A stretch of 64,000 nucleotides of DNA from Thereva unica (taxonomy: Eukaryota; Arthropoda; Insecta; Diptera; Therevidae), in assembly GCA_949987705.1 (NCBI GenBank), contig OX465286.1, positions 16,133,676-16,197,675 on the forward strand, written 5' to 3'. Below are positions 11,180 to 23,462 of the stretch, piece by piece; the first letter of the stretch is position 1; each line of letters starts with the position of its first letter. The position numbers and the translations under genes were made by a program. The notes under the pieces were generated by a model. It did not search any database and was not told the DNA's origin. It was given only the letters and a program-made list of their open reading frames with translations.

Positions 11180-12400
11180 GCGGTGCAGGTAACACCGCAG
11201 CTCGAGTTGGCCAGTCAGACATCCTACCAACAGAATTAGAGCCGCCTTGCTGCTTTAAGCGATAAGGCTCCTTAGGGCAAAGGGTCTTATTAGTTCTTTA
11301 GCTTGTCTAAGGCCTGGGATTGATTCCCAGTAGGCTTAGGCGCAGTCCTTTAACCCGCTCCTCTATCAAAGACTTGGACGTGGACCATTAGATGACCTCA
11401 AACAGGGTTCTGTCTGTTATTGTGTTTGAACCGGTGCATAAAAAATTATGTAACAAGTCCCTGGACCAGCAGCTCAGACATAGCTTCTCCCTTGCAAGAC
11501 TGTCCGTACAGCCTCATTATCATCGATACCCCAATGTCCGTGGACCCAGCAGATGGCAGTTTGACAACTGTTCGAAAATATTTGAAGGATGGCGCTTTGC
11601 AAATGTTTTTCAAGTGCAAGTGTCGCCTCAATGGCATGTAGTTCAGTCTGGAATATTCTGATGCAATCGAGGCCAGCCACCAGCCCCTCTACTATGCTCC
11701 ATTTTTGATCCGATGATAAACCAGTACAGGTTTCTTTGGCCCCAGAGGGGATTAGTTCCTCCGACTCAGAGCGATCCGGTATAATCGCCCTGAATTTCCT
11801 TTGGAACCGCAGTTCAGCAACCATCAATGGTCGGATACGTGGCGTTATAAAGAGGCATGTAAGACGTTGCAGTCTGCTGCACTTGTTGAGTTGTGTCTGT
11901 TCTGGTCTTGGACTATACCATACTATATAGCAGCTTAAGTGATAACATTTCCCACATTGTTGTGGACGCTGCATTGGATTCAGGCCCAATTTCTAACGTT
12001 TGGAAATTTGGGTTGATTGATACATGGCAAATTAGACAAACTTCCTGGAGACAATATAATAACAAGATCCACACACACTCTCTCTCTCTCCCTCCCTCTC
12101 TCTCTCTCTGCATAGCCGCGATGACATCGAAACCAGATTCGCGCTTGGTTTAGTTAAAAGCTGTTCATCACCAGCCAGTGACTAAAAGTGCAGCAAAGGG
12201 GAGCAGAATTCCACCTTGAGGGCATCTCTTGAAAGCCTTGACACTCTGATGGTGGAGACACCCAAGACTAGAAAAAATGTCAAGTTTTGTGTGGGGCCCA
12301 GGTTTCTATATAGCCTAGTTATCTAGATATAGAATCATAGCCAGTGGTTTCGAAGTCAAGGTACCCACATTAGACAGTTTCGTGCAAGTGAGGAGAATAG
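11180..12400 (-). mobile_element. NLR-D relic, 3' half
   Basis: This is colinear with the NLR-D copy at 47400-49090 in the same orientation. The minus-strand frame 11989-11474 includes LRFQRKFRAIIPDRSE, identical to the NLR-D protein, then FQTELHAIEAT and WVHGHWGIDDNEA, the RNase H signature. The segment 12110-12395 matches the reverse transcriptase part upstream. Large internal losses and many frameshifts are present. Confidence 0.85.
12077..12110. repeat. (CT)n microsatellite
   Basis: A CTCTCTCT tract with a few CCCT interruptions lies inside the NLR-D relic. Confidence 0.9.
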
Positions 12401-14424
12401 TAGGGCTATGAGGGTACTGCACCAGTGAGGTCATCAATGAGGCGAGTCTTGGGTGGGAATCGGCGGTCTTGAGGGGGATCTTGTAAGGGAATTTGATCCA
12501 GGTTCCAATTCTTGGCGGAGCCGGGGGAACAGTGCGCTACTTTTTTCCTGGTCTATCAGATAAATTAGCAAACTTACCCATCGTTCCTCCACAGACCTCC
12601 TACAACTTCGGCTAAACTAAATTTTTTTGACATAACTGCATCGATGTACGCTAATATGATGTGTGGCTATGGGGATGAGCTTGTGAACAACTTAAATATT
12701 TTCTATTTCGATTTTGGAGTGGAATACAAAGCTTCGAACGCCCAAAAAGGACAACCCCCCACCACTGGTAGCCGCAAAAAATTTTCATTATTAAAAGTTA
12801 TGCGGACTCTTTTCAACATTATTTAACAACAACAAAAAATGTTTTTTAACCAAGTCGAATCCCTTGTCCTGCTCCCTATCTCTATCCACTCACATAACTG
12901 TAAAGTATTTAAGGACTTAAGAAAGTTCCTAGATCCTGCACATCGATGCCATATAAAATGGGGAGTGGAGAGTTCACACAGAGTTCATTGTCTTGTGTTG
13001 TAGATTTTTGGACATGCTTCTCTTACACCATTTCACACTTCGGGCCTCTTCCATTTCACATCCTTGAGCTTGGGGGGCTACAGGATAGCCAGGATATGCC
13101 TGATCGCCCAAAACACACATATATACACCCCAACCCCCTTTGTTACACGACGAAGGTGAGGTGTTCGTTTTCCTTTCCTATTTTTGGGTCATATTGCCAA
13201 CTCGGTCAACGGTCAGTCAATGCTGTAGACACTCCGCATCCCTTTTATGCATGGTAGTCATCCCCTCCCCCTCCGCTTAACTCGGGTTTTCCCACTAGGC
13301 GACGACGGCGGTGGTGCTACATTCCGCCTGGAGAGGTCTCCGCCGGCACTGCTTGCTCCTTTTTCTGTGTTGCTTGCGGAGATACACTTCCAGATTTGGT
13401 TGTTTACCCATCTAAAGAGGCGAAACGAAAATAAAAATGGACACAGGTCACCCTCAGAAGAGGAAGCGGCTACAACAACTGGTGGACCGTACACATAGGC
13501 TTGGAGAGGGGATTCTCTAGGACACACGAGAGCACTTTTCGTCGTAGGGTGTGACAATTTCTTTTTCTTCTGGGCTTTTTTTTAGTTTTAGCTCCCTTCG
13601 TGACCGAGCGGTGGGGGGGGGGGAAACACATGTTCAACGGAAATGTACTTAACGTGTGCTAAAACACCGGTTCTGTGACCGCACTGACAATGGGATTAAA
13701 GGACCGATTGTCGGCTCTAATGGAGAGCATTTAACTTTATCAACGCAGGAAATGCTTTCGCTCTTTTTTCTTTGTCTTCTTCTTTCCGGGGGTTTTTTCG
13801 TCCTTATCCTTGCGGTACAGTAAGGTCCGTTCTTTGTTTTGTTTCCCTTTGTATTCTGTACGCTTGTGATTTTCACAGCTTAAAGTTTACCTTTTCGCAG
13901 GGTGTTATAATAATAGGGCGACTCTGCCGGCTCATAGGTATATACAGATATATTGCCCAGCCGTTTCGGTATATATCGGTGACACGTGGAGGGGGAGGCT
14001 TGCGGTGATAAGGGGATGATAAGGAATTTTTATCTTTTTTCTTAGAGAGAGCGGGCCACATACTATGTGTGAAAGACTTTTAAGGTCTATTAAATTTCGA
14101 TTGGATTGTTTTTTTCTGTTGTTTTGTTTCGACTAGAAATGTTCAGGTTGACATTTTTATTTGTAATGTGTCCAGCTGATTTTTTCGGGGGTCTGCTGTG
14201 TTTTTTGTTTTACTTTGTAGAATCGAAATTTTTTTTAACTAGGTCAAAATTGGACTGGAGTACTGCAGAATCGGGGTGTGAGTCAATGGGGAAGTTTGAA
14301 TAAGAGATCTAAGCCTGATGCAAATCGACAGGCAGATATCACTTAAATTATAGCTTAGCATAGCGTGGTACAGAAGAAGAGGGAAGAAAAAAAACTAGGA
14401 AAAAAAATTCTAGTAAAACACAGG
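12401..14424. other. Mixed unique DNA, no gene recognised
   Basis: No element or gene is recognised. A poly-G run lies at 13612-13622. Overlapping plus and minus open frames around 13250-13560 lie in a locally GC-richer patch but have no domain and no splice or start context that would favour either strand. Confidence 0.45.
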
Positions 14425-14650
14425 CACAACGTTAGCTGGACTACACAATGAATCCGTCGAGTTGAAATTGGAACACCAAAAGACAAGGTGGACGATAAAT
14501 TTATTAGCATATAGAGACCACAACAACTTAGGGAAATCCTGGACGGAGCTGAGAGCCTTTTCTCACAAAAGAGAGTACAGTTCGTTGGAGGGCATCTGTT
14601 GCCATCCAATGTCACATACGAGGGATTTTTAGGGGCATAGTAAGAAAAAG
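14425..14650 (+). mobile_element. RTE-1 3'-end relic
   Basis: This matches the last 230 bp of RTE-1 at 17880-18075: GCTGGACTACACAATGAATCC against the CTGGAATCCG region, then CCGTCGAGTTG, then TCCTGG-CGGAGCTGAGAGC, and finally CACATACGAGGGATT against CCCATGAGGGATT. It is truncated on the left. The translation is broken. Confidence 0.75.
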
Positions 14651-14899
14651 AAACATAAAAGCCAAACTGAACAGACTTAGAGTTGCTGGGAAAATATGAG
14701 GGTGTGATTTCAAAAGCTTATTTTTCCACATAACAAAAAAGAAAGACAATGAAAATCGCTAAAAGTACGGTTGCAATATAAAGCATCGCTCCCATCCTTG
14801 GAGATGGACTAAGAAAACAGGCATATAAACCTTCGAGAAAAGCCATCGATAGGAGAATAGCTGGTTCTTGGGAATTGCATGAGCAGCCGGTAGTTCCGC

Positions 14900-15025
14900 A
14901 ACCTCCAAAAGCTTTGAGTTCGAGAGAGGTTAAGGCAAAGCTTTGAGCTCGACTGAGAGAGGTTAAGGCAAAAGCTTTGAGTGCGAGTGAGAGAAGTATA
15001 GAGAAAAGCTTTGAGTTCGCAAAGG
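14900..15025. repeat. Short tandem repeat around AAAGCTTTGAG
   Basis: Four copies of an imperfect unit of about 30-40 bp share AAAGCTTTGAGTTCGAG and GAGAGAGGTTAAGGCA. Spacing varies because of small indels. Confidence 0.8.
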
Positions 15026-15289
15026 GCTTTGGAAATCCATTTGGCGAAGTAAGAGCCTGAGTTGAGTGCGATATATTATATGTATTTTTCAACTAAAATA
15101 TCTTACCAGCTTACCCAGAGACAAAAAAATCCCTACCGACTGTGTCAGTGAACACTGACGAAACAGACAAAAAAAGGCGAGACTCATGTTAACTTTTCAA
15201 GTAGGACTCGAGCTCTATAAAAGGAATGGGTAAAACACTTTTTGGTCAGTTGACGCCAAGTGTTTGTAGAGTTCACATCGTCGAAACCA

Positions 15290-15621
15290 TAATCGTCCTC
15301 TCGCTCTCTCACTCTATCGATCTATCGCTCTCCCGCTTTATTGTCCTCTCGTCCTTTCTCACTCTCTCGTCCGTTTTAACTCTCTCGTCCTTTCTCGTTC
15401 TCTCGCTCTCTTGCCCTCTCGCTCTCTCGTCCTCTTGCACTCTCGCGTCCTTTCTCGCTCTCTCGTCCTTTTTCGCTCTCTCGCTCTCTAGTCCTTTCAC
15501 TCTATCGTTCTCTCGCCCTATCGTCTTCTCGTACTCTCGTGCTCTTGTCTCCTCGCTCTCTCGTCCCCTCGCTCTCTCGTCCTCTATTCCTTTCTTACTC
15601 TCTCCCTCTCTCTCTCACCTC
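15290..15621. repeat. Polypyrimidine array of CTCTCGTC-type units
   Basis: About 330 bp are nearly all C and T, built from CGCTCTCTCGTCC and TTTCTC variants. The open frames through it (plus 15226-15657, minus 15309-15500) are by-products of the repeat. It abuts the broken end of the NLR-C copy at 15622, which suggests the repeat expanded at the junction or marks the truncation point. Confidence 0.9.
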
Positions 15622-16427
15622 TTTGGGTGTTGCATGGGAGGCTTTTCCTGGGTATAAAGACCACTTTTACCTCTTTCCAACTAGAGGGAATACAGTTAAT
15701 TTGAAAGCACCCGTTAAACATTGCCTGCAAGGCATGATATGACTAAGGGTGCGTTGCAGTTGTGCCGGTACTATGCCGTCAGGGCCTGGTTATTTATAGG
15801 GCTGGAAGGTGCTTACAGCCAATTCAGTTCTTGCTCTGTTTATCATGTTTATGATGGATTTGGCCAGATGCGGTGAGGCTAGATTGCTTATCGCGATGGT
15901 CGTCTCGGTCGTCATACTACTCGGGAAGTGGGTATCCACGAGTAGTGCAGAAATTCTCCGCTTGAGTCTATCCAATCGCCGTTTTCTTTGTGTAAGTAAC
16001 TAAGCATTATTGGAGCTTCAGTTAGTATTTTACGCAGCCTTAAGGCTTCCGACGCTGCAAAGGCCAGGAAGTACATTTAACCTTTATGCCATTTTGTATA
16101 TATTCAGCTGTGACTTAGCAGCCCCAGGAGGTTGCGCTGTTGCAGGGTCTATCTGAATTAAATTCCTTTCTACACTCTTTTCGGAGTGTTTCAAGTTCGC
16201 GATACTACCATGGGGGTTTGGAAGCCTCTTTATGCGGTCTGTTCGGATAAGCTTTATTAATGGCGTAAGTGCATTGTTCTGTAAAAATGTCTACAATGCT
16301 GTCAGGCTGTTTCCGGTTTTTGGGAATATAGGGTGGCTTAGGGGCAAGGACCAGCAACAATGCACAGCCAATAAGAATCACCACCCGGGCTCCATCCAAG
16401 ACGGAAATAGTAACCGCAATTCATGCG

Positions 16428-18070
16428 ATGGCCAATGGTAAAGCAGCTGGAAAAGATGGCATCCCGCCAGAATTGTTGAAAGCCGATTCAAGCCTCATAG
16501 CAGATGCGCTTCAGCCAATCCTGGAATTAGCATGGAACACCTGTACCTTTCCGGAGGATTGGACGGAAGGTATCATAGTCAAAATACCAAAAAAGGGGGA
16601 CCTAACAATATGCCACAACTGGAGAGGCATCTGTTTACTATCTGCAGTGGGAAAAATTTTGTCCCATATATTACTATCTAGGATAAGTGAGGCAGTAGAC
16701 CGAACGCTTAGGAGGCAGCAGGCCGGATTCAGGAAGGGCCGCTCATGTATTGATCATATCAACGCCTTTTTTTTTTTTTTTATGTGACACACTAGAGACT
16801 TAGGGAAGGCCCCTTTGTACTGTCGACCATGTATTTATTTTTGAAATGTCGAACAGCAGCTCTAGTCGGAAGATAGAGAGAGAAGTGAAGTAAAGAACTG
16901 TCACAACCTAGCTGCGGTATTTTTATTTCACCTACTCCCAACCTTACGGATAATAGTGGAGCAGTCTACTGAATTCCGATCCCCCCTTTACCTTGCTTTC
17001 GTAGATTATGAGAAAGCGTTCGACTCGGTCAATAGGAGCTTTATATGGCAGGCATTACGGCGACATGGACTGCCTGATAAAATAATAGAATTGATAAAAG
17101 CCCTATATAACAATTCCAAATGCAGAGTTCTCCATAATGGAAAATTATCCGACAGCTTCGAGGTGAGCTCAGGAGTACGACAAGGATGCCTACTCTCGCC
17201 TTTACTATTTCTTATAGTAATAAATGACATCCTTGTCGGCGCTCTAGATAGTAGAACAGGCGGCATACAATGGGGTTTGTTAGACCGCCTTAAGGATCTC
17301 GACTACGCAGATGATATCTGTTTGCTGGCCCACAGACACCAGGACCTCAAAAACATGATTAACAATTTGGCAACAGAAAGTAGTCCTTAAGGCTAAATCC
17401 AACTAAAACTAAACAAATGCGGATAAATGCAAACACCATTGAACGGACTGCGCTGAATCACCGTGACGTGGAACTGGTCGATAAATTCTGCTACCTCGGT
17501 AGTATTATTACCGAAAATGGCGGTGCAGAAGAAGATGTCAGTTCCAGAATAAATAAAGCACGAGGCGCATATGCATGCCTGTTCCGCATATGGAGATCAA
17601 CGGCGATCTCCACTAACACCAAATTGCGGCTGTTCAACTCCAACGTTAAGGCAGTACTTTTGTACGGCTGCGAAACATGGAAAGTCACCCAATTCATCAC
17701 AGGGCGCCTACAAGTCTTCGTCAACAGATGCCTGCGTCGTATCCTAAAAATCCGCTGGCAGGATAGAATTTCAAATGAAGAACTATGGCGCCGTGCCGGC
17801 CAAGAAAGGATAGACGACCAAATCAGACGAAGGAAATGGAATTGGGTTGGCCACACCTTGCGACGCGAAAACGAAAATCTAGCCAAACAGGCCCTCGACT
17901 GGAATCCGCAAGGATCCCGTCGAGTTGGAAGACCTAGAACAACGTGGAGGAGAACCCTACTAGCAGAAGCCGCAACAACTAGGAGATCCTGGTCGGAGCT
18001 GAGAGCTGTCGCGCAAAACAGAGTCCGCTGGACGGCAACTGTTTCGGCCGTATGTCCCATGAGGGATTAA
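16428..18070 (+). pseudogene. RTE-1 reverse transcriptase, interrupted
   Basis: Three open pieces make up the RT and C-terminal region. Piece one (16428-16767) has GKAAGKDGIPPELLK, the IPKKGD block and the QAGFRKGRSCIDHIN motif. After the SINE, piece two (16956-17390) has FVDYEKAFDSV (first catalytic aspartate), GVRQGCLLSPLLF and DYADDICLLAH (catalytic YADD). Piece three (17417-18070) has FCYLGSII, LYGCETW, then WVGHTLRRE and NPQGSRRVGRPRTTWRR, the conserved RTE C-terminal motif. A frameshift or stop separates pieces two and three near 17390. Catalytic motifs are intact but the reading frame is not. Confidence 0.88.
16768..16942 (-). mobile_element. tRNA-derived SINE, 5'-truncated, inside RTE-1
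   Basis: On the minus strand this is the 3' part of the SINE family also present at 60955-61301 and 61843-62331: TAGTTC-type body, CTATCTTCCGACTAGAGCTG, GTCGACAGTACAAAGGGGC, then a cytosine-rich link to CACATAAAAAAA and a poly-A tail (seen here as T14 at 16768-16781). The RTE-1 relic at 8376-8718 has no insert at this position. Target duplication is unclear; CCTT occurs at both edges. Confidence 0.85.
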
Positions 18071-18765
18071 AGGAGCGCAATGATGATGATAGGGGCAAGG
18101 TTCTTTGCGATTAGCCTAGATTTGGCCCCCAATTTGTCCTTTTGGGTTTTTTTTTTATTTTAGAAGGCTTGGGTGGTATTGAGTCTTGTGGTTGGAACTC
18201 CATAAATCTTTGGTGTTTCTTTAAGACATTCCAGACCACTATTTAAGGTGGGATCATTACCTTTGTTACAAATAGCTTGGTGTTTAGTAGGTAGTTAAAA
18301 ATAACCTTACCCCGATCATTGGTGCCCGTGCTGCTCCATTGAGTATGGGGTGCATTTGCATCGCCTCCCATAAACAGGACCGTGGAAACATCGGTTTACC
18401 TTACGAGGTCCTGGAAGATCATCGGAGGTAAAGGGTCCTCATCTTGGTGACTTCTAAGAAGAGGCCAACCTGAGTTTTTCGTTACAGGACGTCCGTGACT
18501 CAAGGCGCTCCAAGCTAAGTGGTGATTCACGGAAAGAGGTGGTATCTTAAGGACCTCAACACTCTCACGACCACCCCCCCCCCCCCCCCCCTCCGTCGAG
18601 CTAGTCCTACTTCGGAGACCCGAGATATCGCCTTAAGGTTCATTTTTTTGTGTTTGGGGTTGGCGGTCCAAATTTTGAAGTATGTTGTGTGATAGTCGGA
18701 GGTTGGTCTCTTCAGACAGCCAACACTAGCTATCAGCACAAAATTTAGAAACAAGTTAGCAATAA

Positions 18766-18943
18766 AGCCGCGTTTACATCCCAAAGTCAACGCGCAAGTG
18801 AATTTAGAAGCTTTTTATCGCACAGAAGCTTGTTTGCTTTTTTCTCGGTTGCACGAAAGTTCTGAAAAAAGCATACAAATTGCAGTGCGATAAAAGTGCT
18901 TCAAAGTGCACTTTCGCGTTGACTTTGGGATGTAAACGCGGCT
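18766..18943. mobile_element. 178-bp MITE with TAA target duplication
   Basis: The terminal inverted repeats are about 35 bp, beginning AGCCGCGTTTACATCCCAAA and nearly perfect at the two ends. The element is flanked by TAA at 18763-18765 and 18944-18946. A 3-bp TAA duplication fits the PIF/Harbinger superfamily. No coding capacity. The right end of a second copy lies at 60305-60356. Confidence 0.9.
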
Positions 18944-21900
18944 TAAAACTCACGGAGAGAATTATTAATAATCGTTTGCTTTAATACTTTAAATGTTAGC
19001 AATTTCGCAATTTCACAATTTCACAACGATGAATGTGCAACTTTTGCAAGAGGACAACAGGCCCGTCCACACACACACACAACGGCGGCTGCACAGTCTC
19101 TCATAGTGATTATATTCAATGAATAATTAAATTCGCAAGGCCCAATTACAGTGTCGTCTACCCCTCTGCTGTCTGCCAACTATACTACGATATAGCAGAA
19201 ATGTCGCTCCTCCAAAAACGTGTGTTTTCGAGCGCGTTGCCGAGAAGGAGCATTATGTCCTGCTTTTCTTTTGTGCATAGCGTGTGATGTGACTCAGTTT
19301 TAACCCAATATACACACCGTTGACTATGACGTGTGTGCTGTTGTTGATTGGCATTAGCGTTACCCTGGAGATAGTACGGGAGGCACCCTGCTTAATCAAG
19401 ACCCCCAATTGTCATTTGCCCCGTGTTTTTTTTTTTTTTTTTAAATCAGCAAAAGGAAAAAGCTTAAATTCAAACTATATATATCCACAACAACCCCCTT
19501 TGCACCTTTCCACCAGCTTGGCTCGCCCGCCATAAAATAATTACCGCGCCACGGTAATTACTCGAAATGAAGCAATAACACCACCACCATTACAACAAAA
19601 AAAAAATTGAGTAAACGTTTTTTTCGTGTGGTGGCGCTCGCTCTCGCATTGCTTCTCCCCGCGCGCAGAACTTAATTCGACAAAGAACAATAAAAAAATC
19701 TTTGGGTAGGAACTTTCCAGGATAACTAAAATCAAGGATTAATTTATTAATCGACACGAAATCCTTTGAAGGCGTTTCGTTTTTTTTTTTCATTCTCGTC
19801 GTGGGGGAAGAATGCAGAAGTAATTATGACTACTCCACCTGCCCTGCACCTTCGCCACGTTTGTGCCTTTGGCCACCTCAGCCTTTGGGTTTTTTGTGAT
19901 ATATATATAATATATAGCAGCGAACTACGACCTTACTGCCCCGTTTATGGGGATGTTTGTATGTGTGTGCTGTATGAAATTAAATTCAATTTTCATAATA
20001 CGAGTGTAATTGCTAGAATTTGTTGGCTTCGTCGTTAGCGACTAGTGTTGATGGATTTCCTTTTTGGATGCTTTTTTGTACACATCAGTTTAGTCCGAGC
20101 GCGCTACTGGAATGTATAGCAGCCAAGAGCCGGTGGTCAATATATGTATAGCTATATGTATATGGATCCGTGCATGGCCCACCGTCCATGGTCATATGCT
20201 TTACATACTTGCACAGGGAAATTGGAAATTAGGTATACTTTGTACCCAAACCCCAGGGCCCTGATAAAGGGAAATGTTGGCGGTTGCAGTTATTTGTAGG
20301 TGAACCAGACACAATGGGGGTTGTTGTTGGCCGGGGTTGAGGCTCTCTCTTTATAAAACCCGAGAGGCCTCCTCTTCTGCCACACATTTTCAGTCGCTTT
20401 ACCCCTAATGACTGCAATTAGAGTTAATTTAGTCTTCGGGTATAGCTTGGACGTTCTATATACCCACACTATACACAGCCCATATATGTATGTATATATC
20501 ATAAGAACGGTCTGTGGTTTTTCTGATTTAGGCCACACTCCACCATCACTGCCCGAGCGTATATATATGAATACCCGATGTGCTTCATCGGCTGGGCTTA
20601 GCAATTAAGTAAGGACGCTTTCAGAGCTTCTCCTCGATGGTTACCCTGTATTTAAACGATGAATTTTTTAGTATCAATTAAAGAAAATTTTGTTCTCAGG
20701 ATAGCAATCAAAATGTTGAAGTAGCAGTGTGTAATAATAATTCCTTACAAAGTCTCCATTACGAGCTCAACTAATAGAGTTAAGGCAAACCAATCTCAAT
20801 AAATAGTTGATGTAGTAATTGCACATATGTGGGTTGAGATATGCCAATAATGGTGGACTGAGGGTGGTCAGAAACAGAAGAAGGGGGCGCACCTGTTCGA
20901 CAACTGCACATCTTCAAAGTAGTGTGAAAGAGCTTTGTTCTTTTCAACTTTGTTTTTGTTTTATCAACACCTTCTATCAAATTAAGGGACTAAAAACAGA
21001 GTTCTCCTCGATCCCCGCCACCTACCTGTCAAAATAAGAAAGAATGAGGAAACACACCAAGGGAGGCGAAAATCAAAAAGGTTAACCGAAGAACAGATAA
21101 AAGGATTTCTCGTTTTTAAGAACAGGAGGTAAAATGTAGTAGTATAGATCCGATCAGACAAGCGGGAGGCTCTGGTCCACAATAATACACATTGGAAGGT
21201 CAAATTCCTGTCCAATTTCAGGTGAAGGCCGGCGGAGTCGAGCGAGTCCAGCCGTAGGAAGGATGATTTTTTTGGGGGAAAGGGATAAAGTAAGGAAATT
21301 GATGTCTACCCCCCAAACTGCATATATATACATAGCAACAACAATAACACAACAACTACAAATAAGAGATAAAGCCAAACTCAATTGAGGCATAAACTGT
21401 TGCGAGTGTATAGTTGTTGTATTGAAGGGTGGGGGTCGCTTTATTTATTTTTATTTATTTTTTTTTTTTTGCAAGTAGCAGGAAAACGTGTCTTTCATGA
21501 AGTATTTCTTTCGGGCATGTATAGAGGAGGCCTAAAATGAACAAGCAACAATAACAACAACAACACAAGAAAAAAATCAGGAATCAGAAAGTGCTCCCCC
21601 TTTAGTCCGTTTTCTTACAGACAGACACACACACACACAATCGCACGCACGCACCACAAAAAGGATAAGAGAAGAAAGGGTTAGTTACGCAAAACAAAGA
21701 AACAAACGCAATCAGTAGTACAAATGAAAAGGGTTGATGATCAGATAAAAATCAAATAATAGGGAAAATTAATATTCTTGCTTGTTATCCTTGTTACTGA
21801 TTCTTGGATATCCTTTTTGTTTTTTTTTTTTTTTTTTTTTTTTTGGCATACCAAACTCTCTCTTGTTTTGGGTGTGGGCTTTGGGAGTAGTTTATTTTCC

Positions 21901-22184
21901 ATGCTTAAGGGGAGGGGGGAAGGAAATGAAATCGGATGAAGACCGAACGAGCACTATTAAGGAATATTATATAGTCGAGAGATTCGGTAATGAAATTAAA
22001 AATTATTTGAAGAGGTTTTCTGTAGGCGAATAACTTGCATGAACATTTTCCTTTGATTTATAATTTTTGATAAGAGACACCTTCTTTAGTAAAAATCTTT
22101 CAAAAGAAGAAACAGAGATGGCGCTTACAGCATCAACGAGCTATGATTTATACATAAATGTCATCTGTCACTTTTTTTTTATGT
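18944..22184. other. Unique AT-rich DNA, no gene recognised
   Basis: About 3.2 kb contain no recognisable gene or transposon. There are homopolymer T runs (19426-19442, 21820-21844), an (AC)n patch near 21626-21640, and scattered short open frames on both strands without domains. It could be intronic or intergenic host DNA. Confidence 0.5.
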
Positions 22185-23310
22185 GAATGAAGTTTAGGAA
22201 TTACAAAGGAGTCAAATCTAAGATCATCGAAGCGTCCTCTGGAGTCCCGCAAGGTAGTCATCTTGGCCCTCTCGTTTTTATTTTATCAATTGACGATATT
22301 GTTACCCAGCTAAGGCACTGTAAAATCCTTATTTACGCTGATGACATCAAACTGTATCGCCACATAAGGAGTATATAGAGGATTGCAAACTTCTGCAAGC
22401 AGATCTAAACACCTTCTATTCTTGGTATTCCAACAACAACCTTGTGCTTAATATTAGTAAATGCGAGATCATGACTTTTTGTAGGAAACGTGGTGTTATA
22501 AACTTATGACAACAAGGTCTCCCGTACTGAATCTGTAATCGATCTAGGGGTTAGGTTAGAAAGTAAGTTGGATTTCTCCACCCACATCAATTATATCACC
22601 TCCAAGGGCAATTCAGTCCAGGGATTTATAAAAAGATGGTCCAAGGAATTCAACAACCCCCTCATCACTGTACGTATCTTTGGTTAGGCCTTTCCTTGAC
22701 TACGCTTCCCAGGTATGATCTCCTTACTACTCCTCCCATGTTAGTAGAATCGAATCGGTTCAAAGGAAGTTCGTCCGGTTTGCACTCAGCCACCTCCGTG
22801 GGATGACCCACTTGCTCTTCCGCCTTATGAGAACAGACTTAAATTGCTCAACTTAAGCTCTCTCCATAAGCGCCGTGAGGTCGCTGACGTTATATTCGTT
22901 CATCGACTGATGAATGACAAGGTGGACTCTGGTTTCTTAAGAAGACGCGCGTCATTTAGAGTGAATAACTACAACCTGAGAGGTGAACCTCTCTTGCACA
23001 TTAATTCCTCTAACACCAATTATGGCATGTTCGAACCGGTTAATCGCATGCTTATAAATACTAACAACAATAGGAGTGTGTTTAGCTTGCTAACTAGTGA
23101 AGTTGTCTTTAAAAGAACCCTTCTCAATGTGACGTGACTCTCTGCGTGCCCCACTCCCTTTTTACTTTTGCACGCTTCTCTGTTTGATGTTTTTGATCTT
23201 ATATGTTGTTTAATATTTTATGTTTGCATGTCTGAGCTGAGCCACGACTGCAGTGGTAAATGTTTCCCAGCCCTGCTGAGAAGTGCACCTTCTGAGTTAG
23301 AAGGGTAACT
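22185..23310 (+). mobile_element. NLR-B (CR1/Jockey-like) retrotransposon, 5'-truncated
   Basis: Only the 3' part of the reverse transcriptase remains. The first piece (22187-22378) has SSGVPQGSHLGPLVFILSID and IYADDIKLYRHI, the catalytic YADD box. Broken frames follow to 22840 with the thumb region, and 22844-23137 holds the C-terminal part with LHKRREVADVIFVHRLMND. A 3' UTR runs to about 23310 and includes CAGCCCTGCTGAGAAGTGCA, a motif shared with the deleted NLR-B copy at 62590-62630. Multiple stops make it a pseudogene. Poly-A is not visible at its end. Confidence 0.85.
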
Positions 23311-23462
23311 CTATAAGATGTTAGTCAGCAGGCAGGAATCTGACGCTACCGTTTGGGTGCGTGCCCCTAGCGGTGTCTCCTGTTGTTGGCATGGAAGACT
23401 TAGATAGGCCGTCGGTCGGAAACTCGGTACTATTATCGCCTCCTCCCCACCACTCCCTTTGC

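Larger units (their letters stand above)
16350..18090 (+). mobile_element. RTE-1 retrotransposon, 5'-truncated, nested in NLR-C
   Basis: The element starts inside its coding region and ends at 18080-18090 with an ATGATGATGAT tail, typical of RTE elements. It is flanked by the direct repeat AGGGGCAAGG at 16340-16349 and 18091-18100. NLR-C copy A at 23703-23716 shows the corresponding uninterrupted target on the opposite strand. It is itself interrupted by a SINE at 16768-16942. The family has two further relics in the window (8376-8718 and 14425-14650). Confidence 0.92.
15622..18580 (-). mobile_element. NLR-C copy B (LOA/R1-like), split by RTE-1
   Basis: Two minus-strand segments belong to one retrotransposon. 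The lower segment (15622-16349) matches 24450 back to about 23700 of NLR-C copy A and encodes LAPKPPYIPKNR and INKAYPNRPHKEASKPPW. The upper segment (18091 to about 18580) encodes the endonuclease: GGDANAPHTQWSSTGTNDRGK, then LLNTKLFVT. The two halves join exactly at the place corresponding to the endonuclease-RT linker of copy A. RTE-1 lies between them with a 10-bp target duplication. The copy ends abruptly at the polypyrimidine repeat on its 3' side; the 5' limit past 18580 is uncertain (weak ORF2-start-like translation near 18620-18700). Confidence 0.85.

Noticed and set aside
15226..15657. 143-aa plus-strand and 63-aa minus-strand frames
   Set aside because: Both are produced by the CTCTCGTC polypyrimidine repeat.
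17491..18060. 189-aa minus-strand frame
   Set aside because: It is the antisense shadow of the RTE-1 C-terminal region, which has clear RTE motifs on the plus strand.
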